Notes: a model not told the origin generated them from the sequence alone. 64,000 bases of DNA from Drosophila pseudoobscura (GCF_009870125.1 NC_046680.1:20727501-20791500), one strand, 5' to 3'; shown: positions 15,001 through 25,994, counted from the stretch's first letter. Made by a program: numbers and translations.

Positions 15001-17291
15001 GATCTTGATAATCTCCAGTCCAAAATCCACATCCGGTTTGTATTCATTGGCGAAATGCTCGCATCTGGAGCGAATGATGCCCAACTTGGCGCCGATGCTT
15101 GTGATTAGCGTGATCTTCTCCCTGCTCTGCGGCAGATACGAACAGAATACATCGACGGCATTCTGGAACACAAAGTAGGCACACTCGGCGCTGGTCACCG
15201 AGAACTGGGCATTCGAACGCTGGCACAGCTTGACCAGATCCCGGGTCGAGACCAGGCGGCCCGAGTTGGGACTGGATGAGAGTGTGACCTGCTCAAAGGG
15301 CAGCGCCACGTACTTCTCCGTGTTGTCCGCCTTGTCGTTCGATTCCTGCTGACGCAGATTGTCGGCGGCCATGTGATTGCCACTGGAGAAGGTAAGGAAC
15401 ACGTCCACCACTCGATTGGCGACGGTCGCCAGCTTGGGATAGTTTGTGCTGACCACCTTGCACAGCTCGTTACGGGAGAGCGGCAGAACGTTAATCGTAT
15501 ACAGATATTTATCCAGTAGCGAATAGAGCGATTTCTGTCCCGAATTGCTGGCCGATTTGTTGGTCCTAAAACAGAGAAAATGTTTAGGATAAAGATGCTT
15601 TGAATGCTCCATAGACTCTTACCGCACTGTGACAAACAATTGGAAGCCTGGCTCAATCTTCACAGAGTCGCGAAAGCCGGGAACGCTCAGGCACTGCCTC
15701 TCCAGCAAACTGCTCAGAATTGTGTAGGTGTCTTGGGTGGCGGCATCCAGATCCTCCAGCAACAGCCAGTAGCCATGCATGACAGCCTAAAAGTGCAAAT
15801 AATCATTCATATAATAGAACCCTCGTTCAGTTTAATCAATTCCTTCTCACCTGCGTGAGGACACCAGGAAGCCAAACGAATTCCCCAGGCACATCTGTGC
15901 AGCGATATTGGCCCAATAGCATTTTGCTGTCGGTCTGGTCGCCCAGCTGTATCCGTAGAAAGCCATGCTTTTGCGACATTTCACCCAGATCCAGCAATGC
16001 CTGGTCGATGGGAAGGTCCTCCTCCAGTTTCCGCTTCTTTTCTTTCCCCTTTTTTCCTTTTTTTGGTGTCAACAATTTGTCCTCCTCTTCAGCCTTTCGC
16101 AGCGCCTTTTCGCGAGTTTCAATCTCCTTGGGCTTGGGGCAAATGCGTCCCGTCTTGCGGGCCAGATACTCAATAAGCGTCGTCTTGCCACAGCCCACAG
16201 GACCGGATAGGCAAATCGGCTTGGCCGCTGCGACACCAAGGGCAATGCTCCGCAGATTTACAACCGTCGAATCCACTTTTACAATGCGATCGTAGCAGCC
16301 GTCAGTGCTGCCATAGAATTCCTGATTCTGCTTGTTGAATGTCGGCAAGAGTACGCCCTCAATGTTGGTCACACTCTGGTCGGGGCTCAGGCTCAAAATC
16401 TGTTCAGGCGTTTCGTCTTCGTTAGAATAGCAGCAGCCCTCGGCCTGCCTGGCTACGGCCCATGACTGTTCCTTCTCGCATTCAAATCGGAGCTGTGCTT
16501 CTGTGGATATCATGGCATTTTGGGCATTCAGCTGTGTGGGGCTCATATTCGTGAGCATGGCCATGATGTAGTTGCAGTAGAGTTGTATCATCGGGCAGGG
16601 GGTCTCGAGTTGCGAGTAGGTGGCAATGAAGCCGGACCAGTCCCACAACTCACGGAAGTAGGACGTGTCACTTCGCAGCAACTGGTAGCAACATTTCAAG
16701 AGCTCCAGTTCATCTAACTTTTGGCTGGCCTTTGCGTTCTTTGCCCTTTTGCTGGGGACACTGCTGGAATTACTTTGGCTTTTCTCGAACGGTGCTGGCT
16801 TGTTGTGGAAGTAGCTCTTTGCAAACCTATACGGATGTCAGAGGGAATGTGTGCTTTTGAGACTGGTCATCCGATACAGGGACCTCTACTCACCTCTGCG
16901 CATCCACAGAGAAGTCCATTAGCTTTGACAGGGCGATGCACTCTTTATGATATTGATGGATATCGTCTCCAGCCGAGTCCCATCGCAGGGCCATGCTAAG
17001 AAGTAGCAACAGCTGCTCCTCAAAGCTCACTGCCAAGGGAACGGTGTAGGCCGGACACGCAAGTTCCTCGCTGAGACTGCAGAACAGACGTTCCACGTCT
17101 TGAGGCACATATTTCTAAAGTAGAGCAAAGGTTTGTAAAGTTTGTTTTTTATTAAAATATGATCATACACTTACCTTCTTTCTGATGAACTTCTGTACAT
17201 TTTGAACAAACAAATTGTCTTGGGGCTCGTTGGCAGTCAACTGCAGAAGCCGCTGTGCACAAAATCGTAGCTTGCTGGCATTTACCTCCAT
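1..17291 (-). CDS. Mdn1: Midasin, giant AAA+ ATPase of 60S ribosome maturation (3' end off window)
   Basis: Removes assembly factors from pre-60S particles in the nucleolus and nucleoplasm (family knowledge: Rea1/midasin). Coding exons, all phase-checked: 17291-17175, 17114-16894, 16826-15851, 15786-15623, 15565-10354, 10294-10135, 10075-8232, 8177-1767, 1693-1567, 1507-1036, 973-868, 807-124, 65-1 (partial). They give about 5,520 codons, close to the family's 5,300-5,600, so only about 50 codons are missing. Six P-loops are seen: GPVGCGKT (~residue 321), GETGVGKT (~757), GPTSAGKT (~1158), GPTGCGKT (~1463), GPPGVGKT (~1801) and GATDSGKT (~2192). AAA2-AAA5 have good Walker B boxes (for example LLDEINLA). 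AAA1 (LLLEDLDAA) and AAA6 (LLEHVNLC) are degenerate. An Asp/Glu-rich tail spans about 4630-5190. A C-terminal VWA/MIDAS domain carries DDSKS near residues 5358-5362 and LSDGRN further on. The start gives MEVNASKLRF. Confidence 0.97.
1508..1566 (-). other. Mdn1: GC-AG intron in Mdn1
   Basis: The only joint that keeps the midasin frame between the acidic tail and the VWA domain uses a GC donor (exon end CTGG, then GCAAGC) and a normal acceptor (TTTTTAACAG). It joins ERTLG to EAEKNK in phase. No GT donor is available nearby. Reading through the intron reaches a TAA just before the acceptor. The intron is 59 bases. Confidence 0.8.
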
Positions 17292-17778
17292 TGCCTTGGT
17301 AGCCGGTCAACTGTATTCGGATACTGTTATTTCTTTCGAGCTACTTTTAACTGCTTTCGAATTAATTTCAGAGCTCAGACCCGGGAATGACACACGCGAA
17401 TTTGAAACACGTGCAGCGCACCTTGCAATGGTTGCCACACCGTTCATTGCGAACATCTGTGTGCGGCAGTCTGGCAACCTTCCGGTTTGTTTACGTTTGG
17501 CATCCCCAAAACCGGCGTTGCGCCAAATTGTTGTGAGTGGTAGTGGGAAGCACAGTAGAGCCTCGAAAATAATTACTGAACCAGTGTGATTTGTAAAAGT
17601 TAAAAGCCTGTTTACACAACACATTGCAACCTTGAACGATTAACGAAAGTTGTATATTGGAAGAAACATTAATATGTTTGCAAGTATGCGTATAGTATTT
17701 AACGCGGCCACTTTTTTTTGTTAAGCAACGGTAAAACCAATTTTAGGAAAATTAAATCTTGCGTTTTCAGATGAATCC
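17292..17778. other. Divergent Mdn1 / cutoff intergenic region
   Basis: About 490 bases separate the ATG codons of two genes that are transcribed away from each other, so both promoters are probably here. A TTTTCAG just before position 17771 could be the acceptor of a short untranslated leader intron of cutoff. I see no clear TATA or DRE. The open frame of 124 codons across this stretch has no family resemblance and looks accidental. Confidence 0.6.
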
Positions 17779-19083
17779 ATGATGCTTTCTGATGAAATAT
17801 TATTAAATATAAAACCTCACGTTATTACCAAAGCGGACCGATGTGACTTTCCAGAATTTTCTAAGCCAGTGGCTCACGGGGGCTTCAGCTTATCGCCATA
17901 TGGAAAATTTGAGAACAATGCAAATCGCTTGCGCTACGTAGTCGTTCCAAAAATGGACAAATTCCAAGTGCACCTGGGGGACTCTGAGCCGAGTCCTCCG
18001 CGAAGTTTACTCTTATCGCAGCCAGGCTTGGACAACATACTATTGTACATGGAGAGCACTGGGACATCCCATCTAAGCGCCAAACTGGAGGTGGAAGTCA
18101 GTTACGACATTGTGAGCACCACCGAAGTTCTTGAACTAATCTTGAGGACTCCCTACGAAATTAAGGAGAACTGGACCCTCGCCGTGACCAAGTATCGAAA
18201 CACGATTTACATCAGCCCCGTGGTTCCTGAGGATCTAAAAACTTCTCCCATGAAGGAGCTGAATGCTGATTGGCTCGCAAAGCTTCGGAGGCACTTCCTA
18301 TCCGGTAGGGCATTGGATTAACCATCCAATATTACTATTTAGTATTTTTTTTTTTCAGAGAATGCAAATGCAATGCCGAAACCATGCGACCCAATGGATC
18401 CGACTGGACAATACAACGGAGTGTTTTCCTTCAGCATAAATGGCACACGTTTTATTTTCGATTCACCAGTTCTGGCCGAAGGTTTTTGCACAGGAAGTGA
18501 CAGAAGGTAAGTACGGGAATGTACATTTAAAATCGGTTTAAATTTATTTGCTCTTATTCGCCTGCTAGTTCAAATTATGTCTTTACGGAGCTGCAGTTTC
18601 GCCAAGACAGTATGAGCGTGGATGAATGGGCTACGCACAACCGTTGCGACGCCCTCAAGTGGTGGTCCAAGTGTTTTCTGGTGGGCATCGAAAACATTTA
18701 CGTTGCTAATGTTAACCGCCACACCATCGCGCACACCGTTAACAAGCTATCTGTGCGCCAACTTTGGAAGGACTGCGTTAGTACATATATACAATATACT
18801 CCGATTGAAATAACACTTTAATTTGTTTACGCAGGAAAAAGCCTGGTCACCGCATGTCTGTGTCAATTTCCTGCTGCGGCTGGTAGACCAGATTCGCGGC
18901 TTTATGTCGGTAGTCGACTGCCCCAGGACCGTGTATCTGATGAAGTTTGATGCTAGCCGGGGGGAGATCTCGTACACATCGTATCTTGGCAGGAACCTGT
19001 ATACCTTCATTCCCGATTGGTTTCGCATCATGTTGGACGAGCGCATGGAGGACTTTACCCCCACAACACTTCATAAGAACTAA
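17779..19083 (+). CDS. cuff: Cutoff, Rai1/DXO-like piRNA cluster factor
   Basis: Four coding exons, 17779-18304, 18359-18506, 18569-18776 and 18835-19083, join in phase to 376 codons. The protein has the Rai1/DXO decapping-nuclease fold pattern (PHGGF-like start region replaced by AHGGFSLSPYGKFENN, then VNFLLRLVDQIRGF near the end). From established work, Drosophila Cutoff binds Rhino and Deadlock at germline piRNA clusters and blocks splicing, capping-dependent termination and decay. The acidic catalytic pairs of active enzymes are not visible. The ExK box reads TELQF (residues 231-235), and the ExD region reads FDSPVLA (about 209-215), which fits a non-catalytic protein. The gene is identified from this family and from its place between midasin and ERp60. 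The first of two adjacent ATGs is used. It ends 50 bases from the ERp60 poly(A) signal on the other strand. Confidence 0.87.
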
Positions 19084-19132
19084 AGAAAATAATTTTTCAT
19101 TTCATTGTTGAGTAGATAAATGAAGTTTTAAG

Positions 19133-19138
19133 TTTATT
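19133..19138 (-). terminator. ERp60: Poly(A) signal of ERp60
   Basis: AATAAA on the minus strand, about 200 bases after the ERp60 stop. Cleavage 10-30 bases further would place the mRNA end at about 19,110-19,120. That is within some 35 bases of the cutoff stop codon, so the two 3' untranslated regions overlap or touch. Confidence 0.6.
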
Positions 19139-19341
19139 GTGACATCTTCATGGGGTTGGGTTTGTGTTCATCTGCGTTATCATCATCACTACTATATATA
19201 ATTTAATACAATTTTTGTCCCATCAAGAATTTGAAGAGAATGCATTCGACTTTTACAAAAATATGGAAATGCTAGTTACACCGCCACTACACCACATTAA
19301 CGACGCAGTCAGCAGTAAGAGTTAATATTAGAGCCTGGAGC

Positions 19342-21704
19342 TTAGAGCTCGGTCTTCTTGGGCCTTCCGTCACGGTCGAAGCTCTTCAGTTCTGTGGTCG
19401 CTTCCTTGGCAATGTATTTGATGAAATCGTCGACCTCGCGACCCCCGTTGTAGCTTACGGGGTTATTCTTCGAGTCCTTGGGGAGCCAGAAGAGTGTGGG
19501 GAATCCACGCACATTGAACTCTGGTGGCACATCGTTGGCCGTGGCATCCATTTTGACAATGACCACATCCTCGTCTTGCAGTTTCTCGGCCAGCTCCTCG
19601 TAGATGGGAGTCAACTTCTTGCAGTGGCCGCACCATGGGGCGTAGAACTCAATGAGCGTGTCCTTGCCGTTGTTGATCACCAGATCGTCAAAGTTCTTAG
19701 CTACAGCCACCTTGACCGGAGTATCGTTCGACTCTGGGACGGGCTCGCTCTTGACATATGGCTCCAGTTCGTCGGCCAGCAGCTTCTCAACAAAATCTTG
19801 TAGGTTCTCTACGGAGAACTCGTCCTTCAGAGAGTACTTGAGATTCTTGGCATCACGGGCCAAAACGATGGGTTTGTCGCCAACAAAATCGTAGCCGTAT
19901 TCGTTCAACTCGTGCTGGAAGTCGTCCTTGGAGCTGATGGCAAAGCTAATTTGGCCGGCAAATTCCTTGGCCACCTTCAGGACACGGTTGCGCCAGTAGT
20001 TGGTGCCCTTGGGATTCTTCTGGTAGTCGACGCTGTAGTAGGCGGTGATCAGGGGGTTCTGGAAGTCCCGCGAAGTTTCCTGGGTACGATGACCAACCAA
20101 GCCATGGCTGCATAGATTGAACGAACGTAAATTAAGAGTGTGCTTGGGGGAGGATATAGAAAAGAGATCACTTACTAATTCTCCTTGATGAAGGTGGTCA
20201 GGTCGGACTCAGTGCTTCCCTCAAACTTGATTGTGGAAGCCTCAAACTTGTTGCTCAAATGTGGAGCACGGATCAGCACAATCTTATCGCTGTACGGAAG
20301 ACAAGAGCCATCGAATACTTTGCTTATTTGTGACAAGGGACAAAACTTAATAGCTATTTTTTATTGCCTGAGGCGTAACAAATTGTATAAAGTATAATAA
20401 ACGCATTTGCAGTCTTGAGATGGCATCACTTACGTTTCACCATTCTTCTTCAACACCTCCTCGTCGCTGCTGTGGCCAAAGCGATACTTCTCGCGGTTCT
20501 TGTCGGCAAACTTGAGGAAGATCTTCGCCAGCTGGGAGTCAATGTCTTCAAAGCTACCAAAGATTGAGGTCTCCTTGGTGTCCAGGAACTTGGCGAGCTC
20601 CTCCACAGAGCGCACATTCTTAGAGGCAGGTCCAACCTGAGCGCGCATGTATTTCGCAATGCCGATGGCCTCACGTGGTCCGCTGTAGTCCTGCGACACT
20701 TCATCCTGACGGAATATTTTCAGTGTGGGATAGCCGCTCACTGAGTACTTGCTGCAGGTCTCCTTGCCAGCCTCGGTACAGTCAACCTTGGCCAGCTTAA
20801 TTGGCGGATCGTCATCCTTGACGAGCTCAGCCGCCTTGGCGTACTCAGGCTTGAGGCGCTTGCAGTGGCCGCACCTATAAGAACAGAAACAGTCTATTAG
20901 GACACGTCACAGTCTTTTCTCGAACAAATTTAGCTAGTTCATCATTTTTATCACGACAACAGGAAGACATGTTACCCAAAAAGTCGAATAGTTTGTAATT
21001 ATAGCATGGGGTGCGTATACTTATCAGTTGGGTTGCCTTATCATGCACTCTTATTGCTAACAACGTCTAATTAAACTGCTTATGTTCCAGAGCTGATAAG
21101 CCCAACGATGCGGGGATTAAATGTAATTTAAAAACTCTTTCACTGCTCTCCGGGGAGATGGAAATCGGCCACCGGCCACCGGCCGGCAAGCCCCGTACAA
21201 AAACCCATATGCACTCGTATCTGGAAATGATAGCTTTGAAGTTTTCTCCCAATAATCTACTCACACTCATACGCTAACAAAGAGATAGTTGTATTGACAC
21301 ATTCGCTGGTTGAAGCTGCCTGCCCTCTACCCTACGTCTCTTAAAATGGCCGCTCTGATACCGACTTTGTAGTCGCTGATTTTTTTTTTTCTTCTGTTTC
21401 GACCCTCTTCTTAACGCTGACGTGTACTTTTGATTCGATTCATCGCAGCGCAATTTAATTAAAAAGCAGACGCAACAAGCTGATTAAGGTAATTGCACTC
21501 CCGACCAGCCACGCCCGCTCCCCTTACCCCACACACACGCACTTACCAGGGGGCATAGAACATAACCAATGTCGTCTCCTGCTGCTTCAGTGTGGATGCA
21601 AAGTTGTCGTCCCCCAGGTCCAGGACGTCACTCTCGGCGGCTAATGTAGTGGCAATGTAGCCGAAAATTAGCATGGCAGCTGCCAGACACCGCATTTTAA
21701 TCAT
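19342..21704 (-). CDS. ERp60: Protein disulfide isomerase ERp60 (PDIA3 type)
   Basis: Forms, breaks and rearranges disulfides of secretory proteins in the ER lumen. Coding exons 21704-21547, 20874-20434, 20289-20176 and 20107-19342 join in phase to 492 codons, the usual size. An N-terminal signal peptide is visible (MIKMRCLAAAMLIFGYIA, then TTLAAES). The a domain has CGHC at residues 54-57, and its codons are split by intron 1 right after the Trp. The b and b' domains follow, then the a' domain with a second CGHC at 397-400, and a C-terminal KTEL ER-retention signal. The sequence is very close to the D. melanogaster protein as I recall it. A second in-frame ATG three codons on is an alternative start. 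Intron 1 (672 bases) carries a cluster of GATA words. Confidence 0.97.
20875..21546 (-). promoter_or_regulatory. ERp60: ERp60 intron 1 with clustered GATA-factor words
   Basis: Three TGATAAG-type words lie within 81 bases: CTTATCA at 21020-21026, CTTATCA at 21037-21043 and TGATAAG at 21094-21100. Clusters of this word are typical of GATA-factor enhancers active in fly gut and fat body (general knowledge). A GC-rich CCGGCCACCGGCC stretch follows near 21165. No exon-like sequence is seen here. Confidence 0.4.
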
Positions 21705-21812
21705 GTTTAGTCAGTACTACAATCTGAAGCAAATATATTTCTCGACTCGGCAACTGCCTGCTGCGACTAGACTAACTGTGCTATGTAGCCGTGTACTAGA
21801 CCGGTAAATTTC

Positions 21813-21818
21813 TTTATA
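21813..21818 (-). promoter_or_regulatory. ERp60: TATA-like box upstream of ERp60
   Basis: TATAAA on the minus strand, 109 bases upstream of the ERp60 ATG. An Inr-like ACAGTT follows about 41 bases on, somewhat too far for the classic 30-base spacing. The pairing is therefore uncertain, though the position suits the ERp60 promoter. Confidence 0.35.
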
Positions 21819-21829
21819 GCGATTGGTTT

Positions 21830-22383
21830 TGCTTCCCGTCGGTCGCCACGTCGCTATTCGTTACTTTATTGACTGTGTGACCAACAGCAAAGAAAGGCAG
21901 TGCTGAATATACCGAAAGTGTTCAGCGCTTATTTCGCAATGGGCGGAAATCCTGACATTTGTTAATTAAACTTAATTGTGCCGGCATATAGACAAAATTC
22001 AGATTGACTTAACAAAAGCGATTAGTTTCACCGTCTAAAACAGCACAAAACAATAATTTAATAACAAGTTAAGGGTACTTTTTGGTATTTTTTCGCGTTT
22101 CCGGTCGGCGTTGACATGCCGGCCTGCGGGTATTTTAATATTCCACCGAAAATAATGAAAATGTAATAATCTTGGCGCAGTTCAGGTCGAAGATATCGTG
22201 GTTTTTAGTTCAGATGAATGATGGCATGGATCTACAAGAAGAATTTACAATCTTTGATATTTTCCGCCATTTACCTCAAGTAGTTCAATTATTTAAACAG
22301 AGGGGCTTAAGTGGGCTAAGGTCGTTTTTTCATCATACATTTGACAAAAACAATCAAAACAATCGCCGTATCAGGAAAACAAT
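21830..22383. other. ERp60 / eEF1alpha intergenic spacer
   Basis: AT-rich sequence between two divergent genes. A frame of 72 codons from the ATG at 22213 (MNDGMDLQEEFTIFDIF, ending at 22429) is open, but its 3' half overlaps repeat copy A on the other strand. I recognise no family in it. I treat it as accidental unless expression is shown. Confidence 0.5.
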
Positions 22384-22590
22384 TCAAGTATTTAAAACAA
22401 GCCAGTCAAGTAGAAAATTGATTCATTAATCGGAGAAAATTATATGTTCACACATGGAAGTCTTAGCTAGCTAGTAATATTCGGCGGAATATAAAAAACG
22501 GGGAATATGTATAATTGAACATGAACTCGTCAGTATGCTTACGGTATATTTTGAAAATGCGACGGTATATTACGGTATATCTTATCGATA
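22384..22590 (-). repeat. Dispersed repeat, copy A
   Basis: On the minus strand this stretch aligns with 34491-34715 over about 200 bases. Shared blocks, in the same order, include CGATAA, ATATACCGT, TTACATATTC-like, ATTCCGMCGAATATTACTAG, AATGAATCRATTTTCTA and AATACTTG. It has no coding capacity. Its CGATAA end faces the eEF1alpha start site. Confidence 0.75.
22583..22590 (+). promoter_or_regulatory. eEF1alpha1: DRE palindrome upstream of eEF1alpha
   Basis: A perfect TATCGATA (DRE, the DREF site of housekeeping promoters) sits about 115 bases before the leader-exon donor. Directly upstream are three CGGTATAT words resembling core-promoter motif 6. The start site lies somewhere in 22,595-22,690, and I cannot fix it. 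Genes of the translation machinery often use a pyrimidine initiator, but no single candidate stands out here. Confidence 0.55.
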
Positions 22591-22704
22591 AATAAAATGC
22601 CAGCGAGGCTTCCTGGCTTCCGGCATGCCGAACACTCGTTCACTTTGTTCAAGTCTGTCGCCGGAATCGCATAGACTGTGATATCTCATTCAATTTATTC
22701 GAGA

Positions 22705-24300
22705 GTAAGTTTCTGGATCCAAAGTGAATTAATTGTGGTGTATATACAAGTATATGTTAGAGGATTTAGTGAATATGTGCAACGAAACTGCAGTAAATGA
22801 ACATTTATAAACAAATATGTGCGTTCTGGTGCATTTGTGTGTGCTTGAAAAAATAACCTCTAATGAGGCTGGCAGAGTGAAAGGTGCTGACGGAGGCATA
22901 GTGATGCGAAAAGCAAACACGTGGCAATGTGTGCTCACTTTGAAGAAAATTAGTGCTGTGACCAATGCAACGACCCTTGCTGCACCGTTTCAAATTGTTT
23001 TAAACAATTTTCGCCAGAATGCGTAATTTTAGTTCGCAATATGGTGTAATTTTTTTGTAATTTTCTTCGCCACGCCCACTTGGCATGTGTGGCATCGTTC
23101 ATTGGGTCGTTCATTAGTGCCGCTAATTGCTCCATTATTAATACTCGTTCTGCTTAGTAAAAGCACAAAACATCGCTGAAACAGAGTGCCGAAAACGTGG
23201 TTTTCGCAAGCGTATTTTTCCGCTTTCTCTATATGCATAGAATTTCAAAATGGCGACTCATGGTGTGACTCAAGTGGCCGGATATCTTTCTTAGCAACAA
23301 GCAAAAAAATCTTACTCTCTCTAAAATCTTACTCTGCACGCTGCCAGTTGCCAGCTGTTGTGAAATAAGGTGCACACACATTTCCGATGCATTTGGTTTG
23401 ACCTCTTGCTTGGGTCTGGTTTAAAGACTCGGAATGCATTCGGTTCTTGAAAATTTTCTTTCTCTTTCGTGCCACCGCGGCGATCATTTGCCTTTGCAAG
23501 AGTCACATTCACATTGGTATGGGTCGTCGCCATTTTTCTTTGCTTTCTCCCTCGCTCGCTCCGGCCGGCAACTGAGCATCACACACACGAACGCATGGAC
23601 AGGCACATGTGTTCATGTGAATACAAACGCGATTAAATTTGCTGGAAATTTCCTTGCGCATATTTATTCAATTTAGCAACTCGATTTACCATGATGATTA
23701 TTTTCAGTTCTGCTACTGAAGAACTTTGACGATAGCATAAATACCAAACCACTGAAAAAATCGAGTTTGCTTTAAGAATGGTTCAAATAAATAGGTTGTT
23801 TCTTTTGTTGTAAATTTGCATGTACATATATTTATGTGTATGCGGGTATGCGTACTTTCATTGTTCAACAATTAGTTGTCTCTGTTCTGCTTCCTCCCCC
23901 CTCTGGCTGGTTTTTTCCACCACCACTTCCCATCGCATGCGGCGCTGCACCTAACCTAACCTCAAACTGCTTCCGAGGCGATGAGCAAAAAACACGTTTT
24001 GGCTTTGCGGCGATTGTGAGGTTAGGTTGAGTGGCTGCGCTGTCAGCACGCAAGCAAAAGTCGAAAGTACGAATGCCGATTAGTGGATTTATTTGTAGAC
24101 AACGAAATTTATTTGTGCCCATTAAACCTGCAACTAATTAATAATACAATTTCTAACCAATTGCTAACGAAATGTGTTTACCCATTTGTTTCTTTCCCAC
24201 GTTACCGTTCCTGTTCAACCCGATTTCGAAATTCTACCTGCTGCACGCTGTCCAACACAACCGTACCCGTTCACCCACACACACACACACGCAACTGCAG
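22705..24300 (+). other. eEF1alpha1: eEF1alpha 5' leader intron
   Basis: The donor GAGA/GTAAGT at 22705 and the acceptor CTGCAG ending at 24300 bracket a 1.6-kb intron that leaves a 17-base leader before the ATG. The fly gene is known to have a leader intron. The acceptor is preceded by a CA microsatellite rather than a good pyrimidine tract. Contents: AT-rich sequence, a CT/GC-rich block near 23,460-23,600, and an inverted repeat of AACCTAACCTCA (arms near 23,955 and 24,022). Open frames here look accidental. Confidence 0.6.
23949..24032. repeat. Inverted repeat with AACCTAACCTCA arms
   Basis: The left arm contains CTAACCTAACCTCA. The right arm contains TGAGGTTAGGTTGAG, the inverse complement over 12-13 bases, with about 50 bases between. 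It lies inside the eEF1alpha leader intron and could form a hairpin in the pre-mRNA. No function is known to me. Confidence 0.5.
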
Positions 24301-24317
24301 CTCTCCTATAATCCAAC

Positions 24318-25709
24318 ATGGGCAAGGAAAAGATTCACATCAACATTGTCGTCATTGGACACGTCGATTCTGGCAAGTCCACGACCACCGGTCACTTGAT
24401 CTACAAGTGCGGTGGTATCGACAAGCGTACCATCGAGAAGTTCGAGAAGGAGGCTCAGGAGATGGGCAAGGGCTCCTTCAAGTACGCATGGGTTTTGGAT
24501 AAATTGAAGGCCGAGCGTGAGCGTGGTATCACAATCGATATCGCTCTGTGGAAGTTCGAGACTGCCAAGTACTACGTCACCATCATCGACGCCCCCGGCC
24601 ACAGAGATTTCATCAAGAACATGATCACTGGTACCTCCCAGGCTGATTGCGCTGTCTTGATTGTGGCTGCCGGTACTGGCGAGTTCGAGGCTGGTATCTC
24701 TAAGAACGGCCAGACCCGCGAGCACGCCCTGCTTGCCTTCACCCTGGGTGTGAAGCAGCTGATCGTTGGTGTGAACAAGATGGATTCGTCCGAGCCACCA
24801 TACAGCGAGTCGCGTTATGAGGAAATCAAGAAGGAAGTCTCCTCGTACATCAAGAAGATCGGCTACAACCCAGCCGCCGTCGCCTTCGTGCCCATCTCCG
24901 GATGGCACGGCGACAACATGTTGGAACCCTCTACCAACATGAACTGGTTCAAGGGATGGAAGGTGGAGCGCAAGGATGGCAACGCTGACGGCAAGACCCT
25001 CATCGAAGCTCTGGACGCTATCCTCCCCCCAGCTCGCCCAACCGACAAGGCCCTGCGTCTGCCCCTGCAGGATGTCTACAAAATTGGCGGTATTGGAACA
25101 GTACCCGTCGGTCGTGTGGAGACCGGTGTCCTGAAGCCCGGTACCCTTGTTGTGTTCGCCCCGGCCAACATCACCACTGAGGTTAAGTCTGTTGAGATGC
25201 ACCACGAAGCCCTCGTCGAGGCCGTTCCCGGTGACAACGTTGGCTTCAACGTTAAGAACGTCTCCGTCAAGGAGCTGCGTCGTGGCTACGTTGCTGGCGA
25301 CTCCAAGGCCAACCCACCCAAGGGCGCTGCCGACTTCACCGCTCAGGTCATCGTGCTGAACCACCCTGGCCAGATCGCCAACGGCTACACCCCAGTGTTG
25401 GATTGCCACACCGCTCACATTGCTTGCAAGTTCGCTGAGATCAAGGAGAAGGTTGACCGTCGTTCCGGCAAGACCACCGAGGAGAACCCCAAGTTCATCA
25501 AGTCTGGTGATGCTGCCATTGTCAACTTGGTGCCCTCCAAGCCTCTGTGCGTGGAGTCCTTCCAGGAGTTCCCTCCTCTGGGTCGCTTCGCTGTCCGTGA
25601 CATGAGGCAGACCGTTGCTGTCGGTGTCATCAAGTCTGTCAACTTCAAGGATGCCTCCGGTGGCAAGGTCACCAAGGCCGCCGAGAAGGCCACCAAGGGC
25701 AAGAAGTAG
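24318..25709 (+). CDS. eEF1alpha1: Translation elongation factor eEF1A
   Basis: Delivers aminoacyl-tRNA to the ribosome as a GTP complex in the cytosol. The frame is intronless, 463 codons, the exact family length. The GTPase motifs are in place: GHVDSGKS at residues 14-21, DAPGH at 91-95 and NKMD at 153-156. The C-terminal beta-barrel domains follow to the Lys-rich end KATKGKK. The protein is nearly identical to D. melanogaster eEF1alpha1 (formerly Ef1alpha48D) as I recall it, and the gene neighbours agree. Codon use is strongly biased to C-ending codons, as in highly expressed fly genes. That bias also creates a long empty antisense frame. The ATG context CCAACATGG is good. The TAG stop is followed by C, then by 94 open codons in the same frame. 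Confidence 0.98.
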   Translation: MGKEKIHINIVVIGHVDSGKSTTTGHLIYKCGGIDKRTIEKFEKEAQEMGKGSFKYAWVLDKLKAERERGITIDIALWKFETAKYYVTIIDAPGHRDFIKNMITGTSQADCAVLIVAAGTGEFEAGISKNGQTREHALLAFTLGVKQLIVGVNKMDSSEPPYSESRYEEIKKEVSSYIKKIGYNPAAVAFVPISGWHGDNMLEPSTNMNWFKGWKVERKDGNADGKTLIEALDAILPPARPTDKALRLPLQDVYKIGGIGTVPVGRVETGVLKPGTLVVFAPANITTEVKSVEMHHEALVEAVPGDNVGFNVKNVSVKELRRGYVAGDSKANPPKGAADFTAQVIVLNHPGQIANGYTPVLDCHTAHIACKFAEIKEKVDRRSGKTTEENPKFIKSGDAAIVNLVPSKPLCVESFQEFPPLGRFAVRDMRQTVAVGVIKSVNFKDASGGKVTKAAEKATKGKK

Positions 25710-25994
25710 CTGGTTTGCTCCCACTCAACAACACTAGCAGCAGCAGCAGTAACAAGCGGAAGCGCAAGCAGAAGCAGCAAGCATATAATCAACAACCTAA
25801 TGCAGACACAACCCACACTCAACAATACCAGCAACAAGCACAACAGCAACAGTAGTATAGCAAGAACACCTGTCCCTGACCTGAGCAAAATGAACGATAA
25901 GATGAAGTTCCAGAAGAAGCAAAAGTTTAATTTTTTCCATCGAAAAGAGTTTCGTAGGATACGAATGTCAACGAACGCTGTCGAAGCCGCCTGA
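25710..25994 (+). other. In-frame open extension after the eEF1alpha stop
   Basis: After TAG (25707-25709) the same frame runs 94 sense codons to TGA (25992-25994). The first half is low-complexity (Ala, Ser, Asn, Thr, Gln from CAG/CAA-rich DNA). The second half is basic and less repetitive, ending with KFNFFHRKEF and then RRIRMSTNAVEAA. Stop-codon readthrough is widespread in Drosophila. The T-poor composition of the first half makes part of this openness expected by chance. No domain is recognised. Confidence 0.3.

Noticed and set aside
22172..22429. 85-codon frame between ERp60 and eEF1alpha
   Set aside because: Its 3' half lies within dispersed repeat copy A on the opposite strand and it begins at a non-ATG codon. 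No family resemblance.
24306..25724. Antisense open frame of 472 codons across eEF1alpha
   Set aside because: It mirrors the strongly biased codons of eEF1alpha. Its Leu/Gly/Val-rich translation resembles no protein family.
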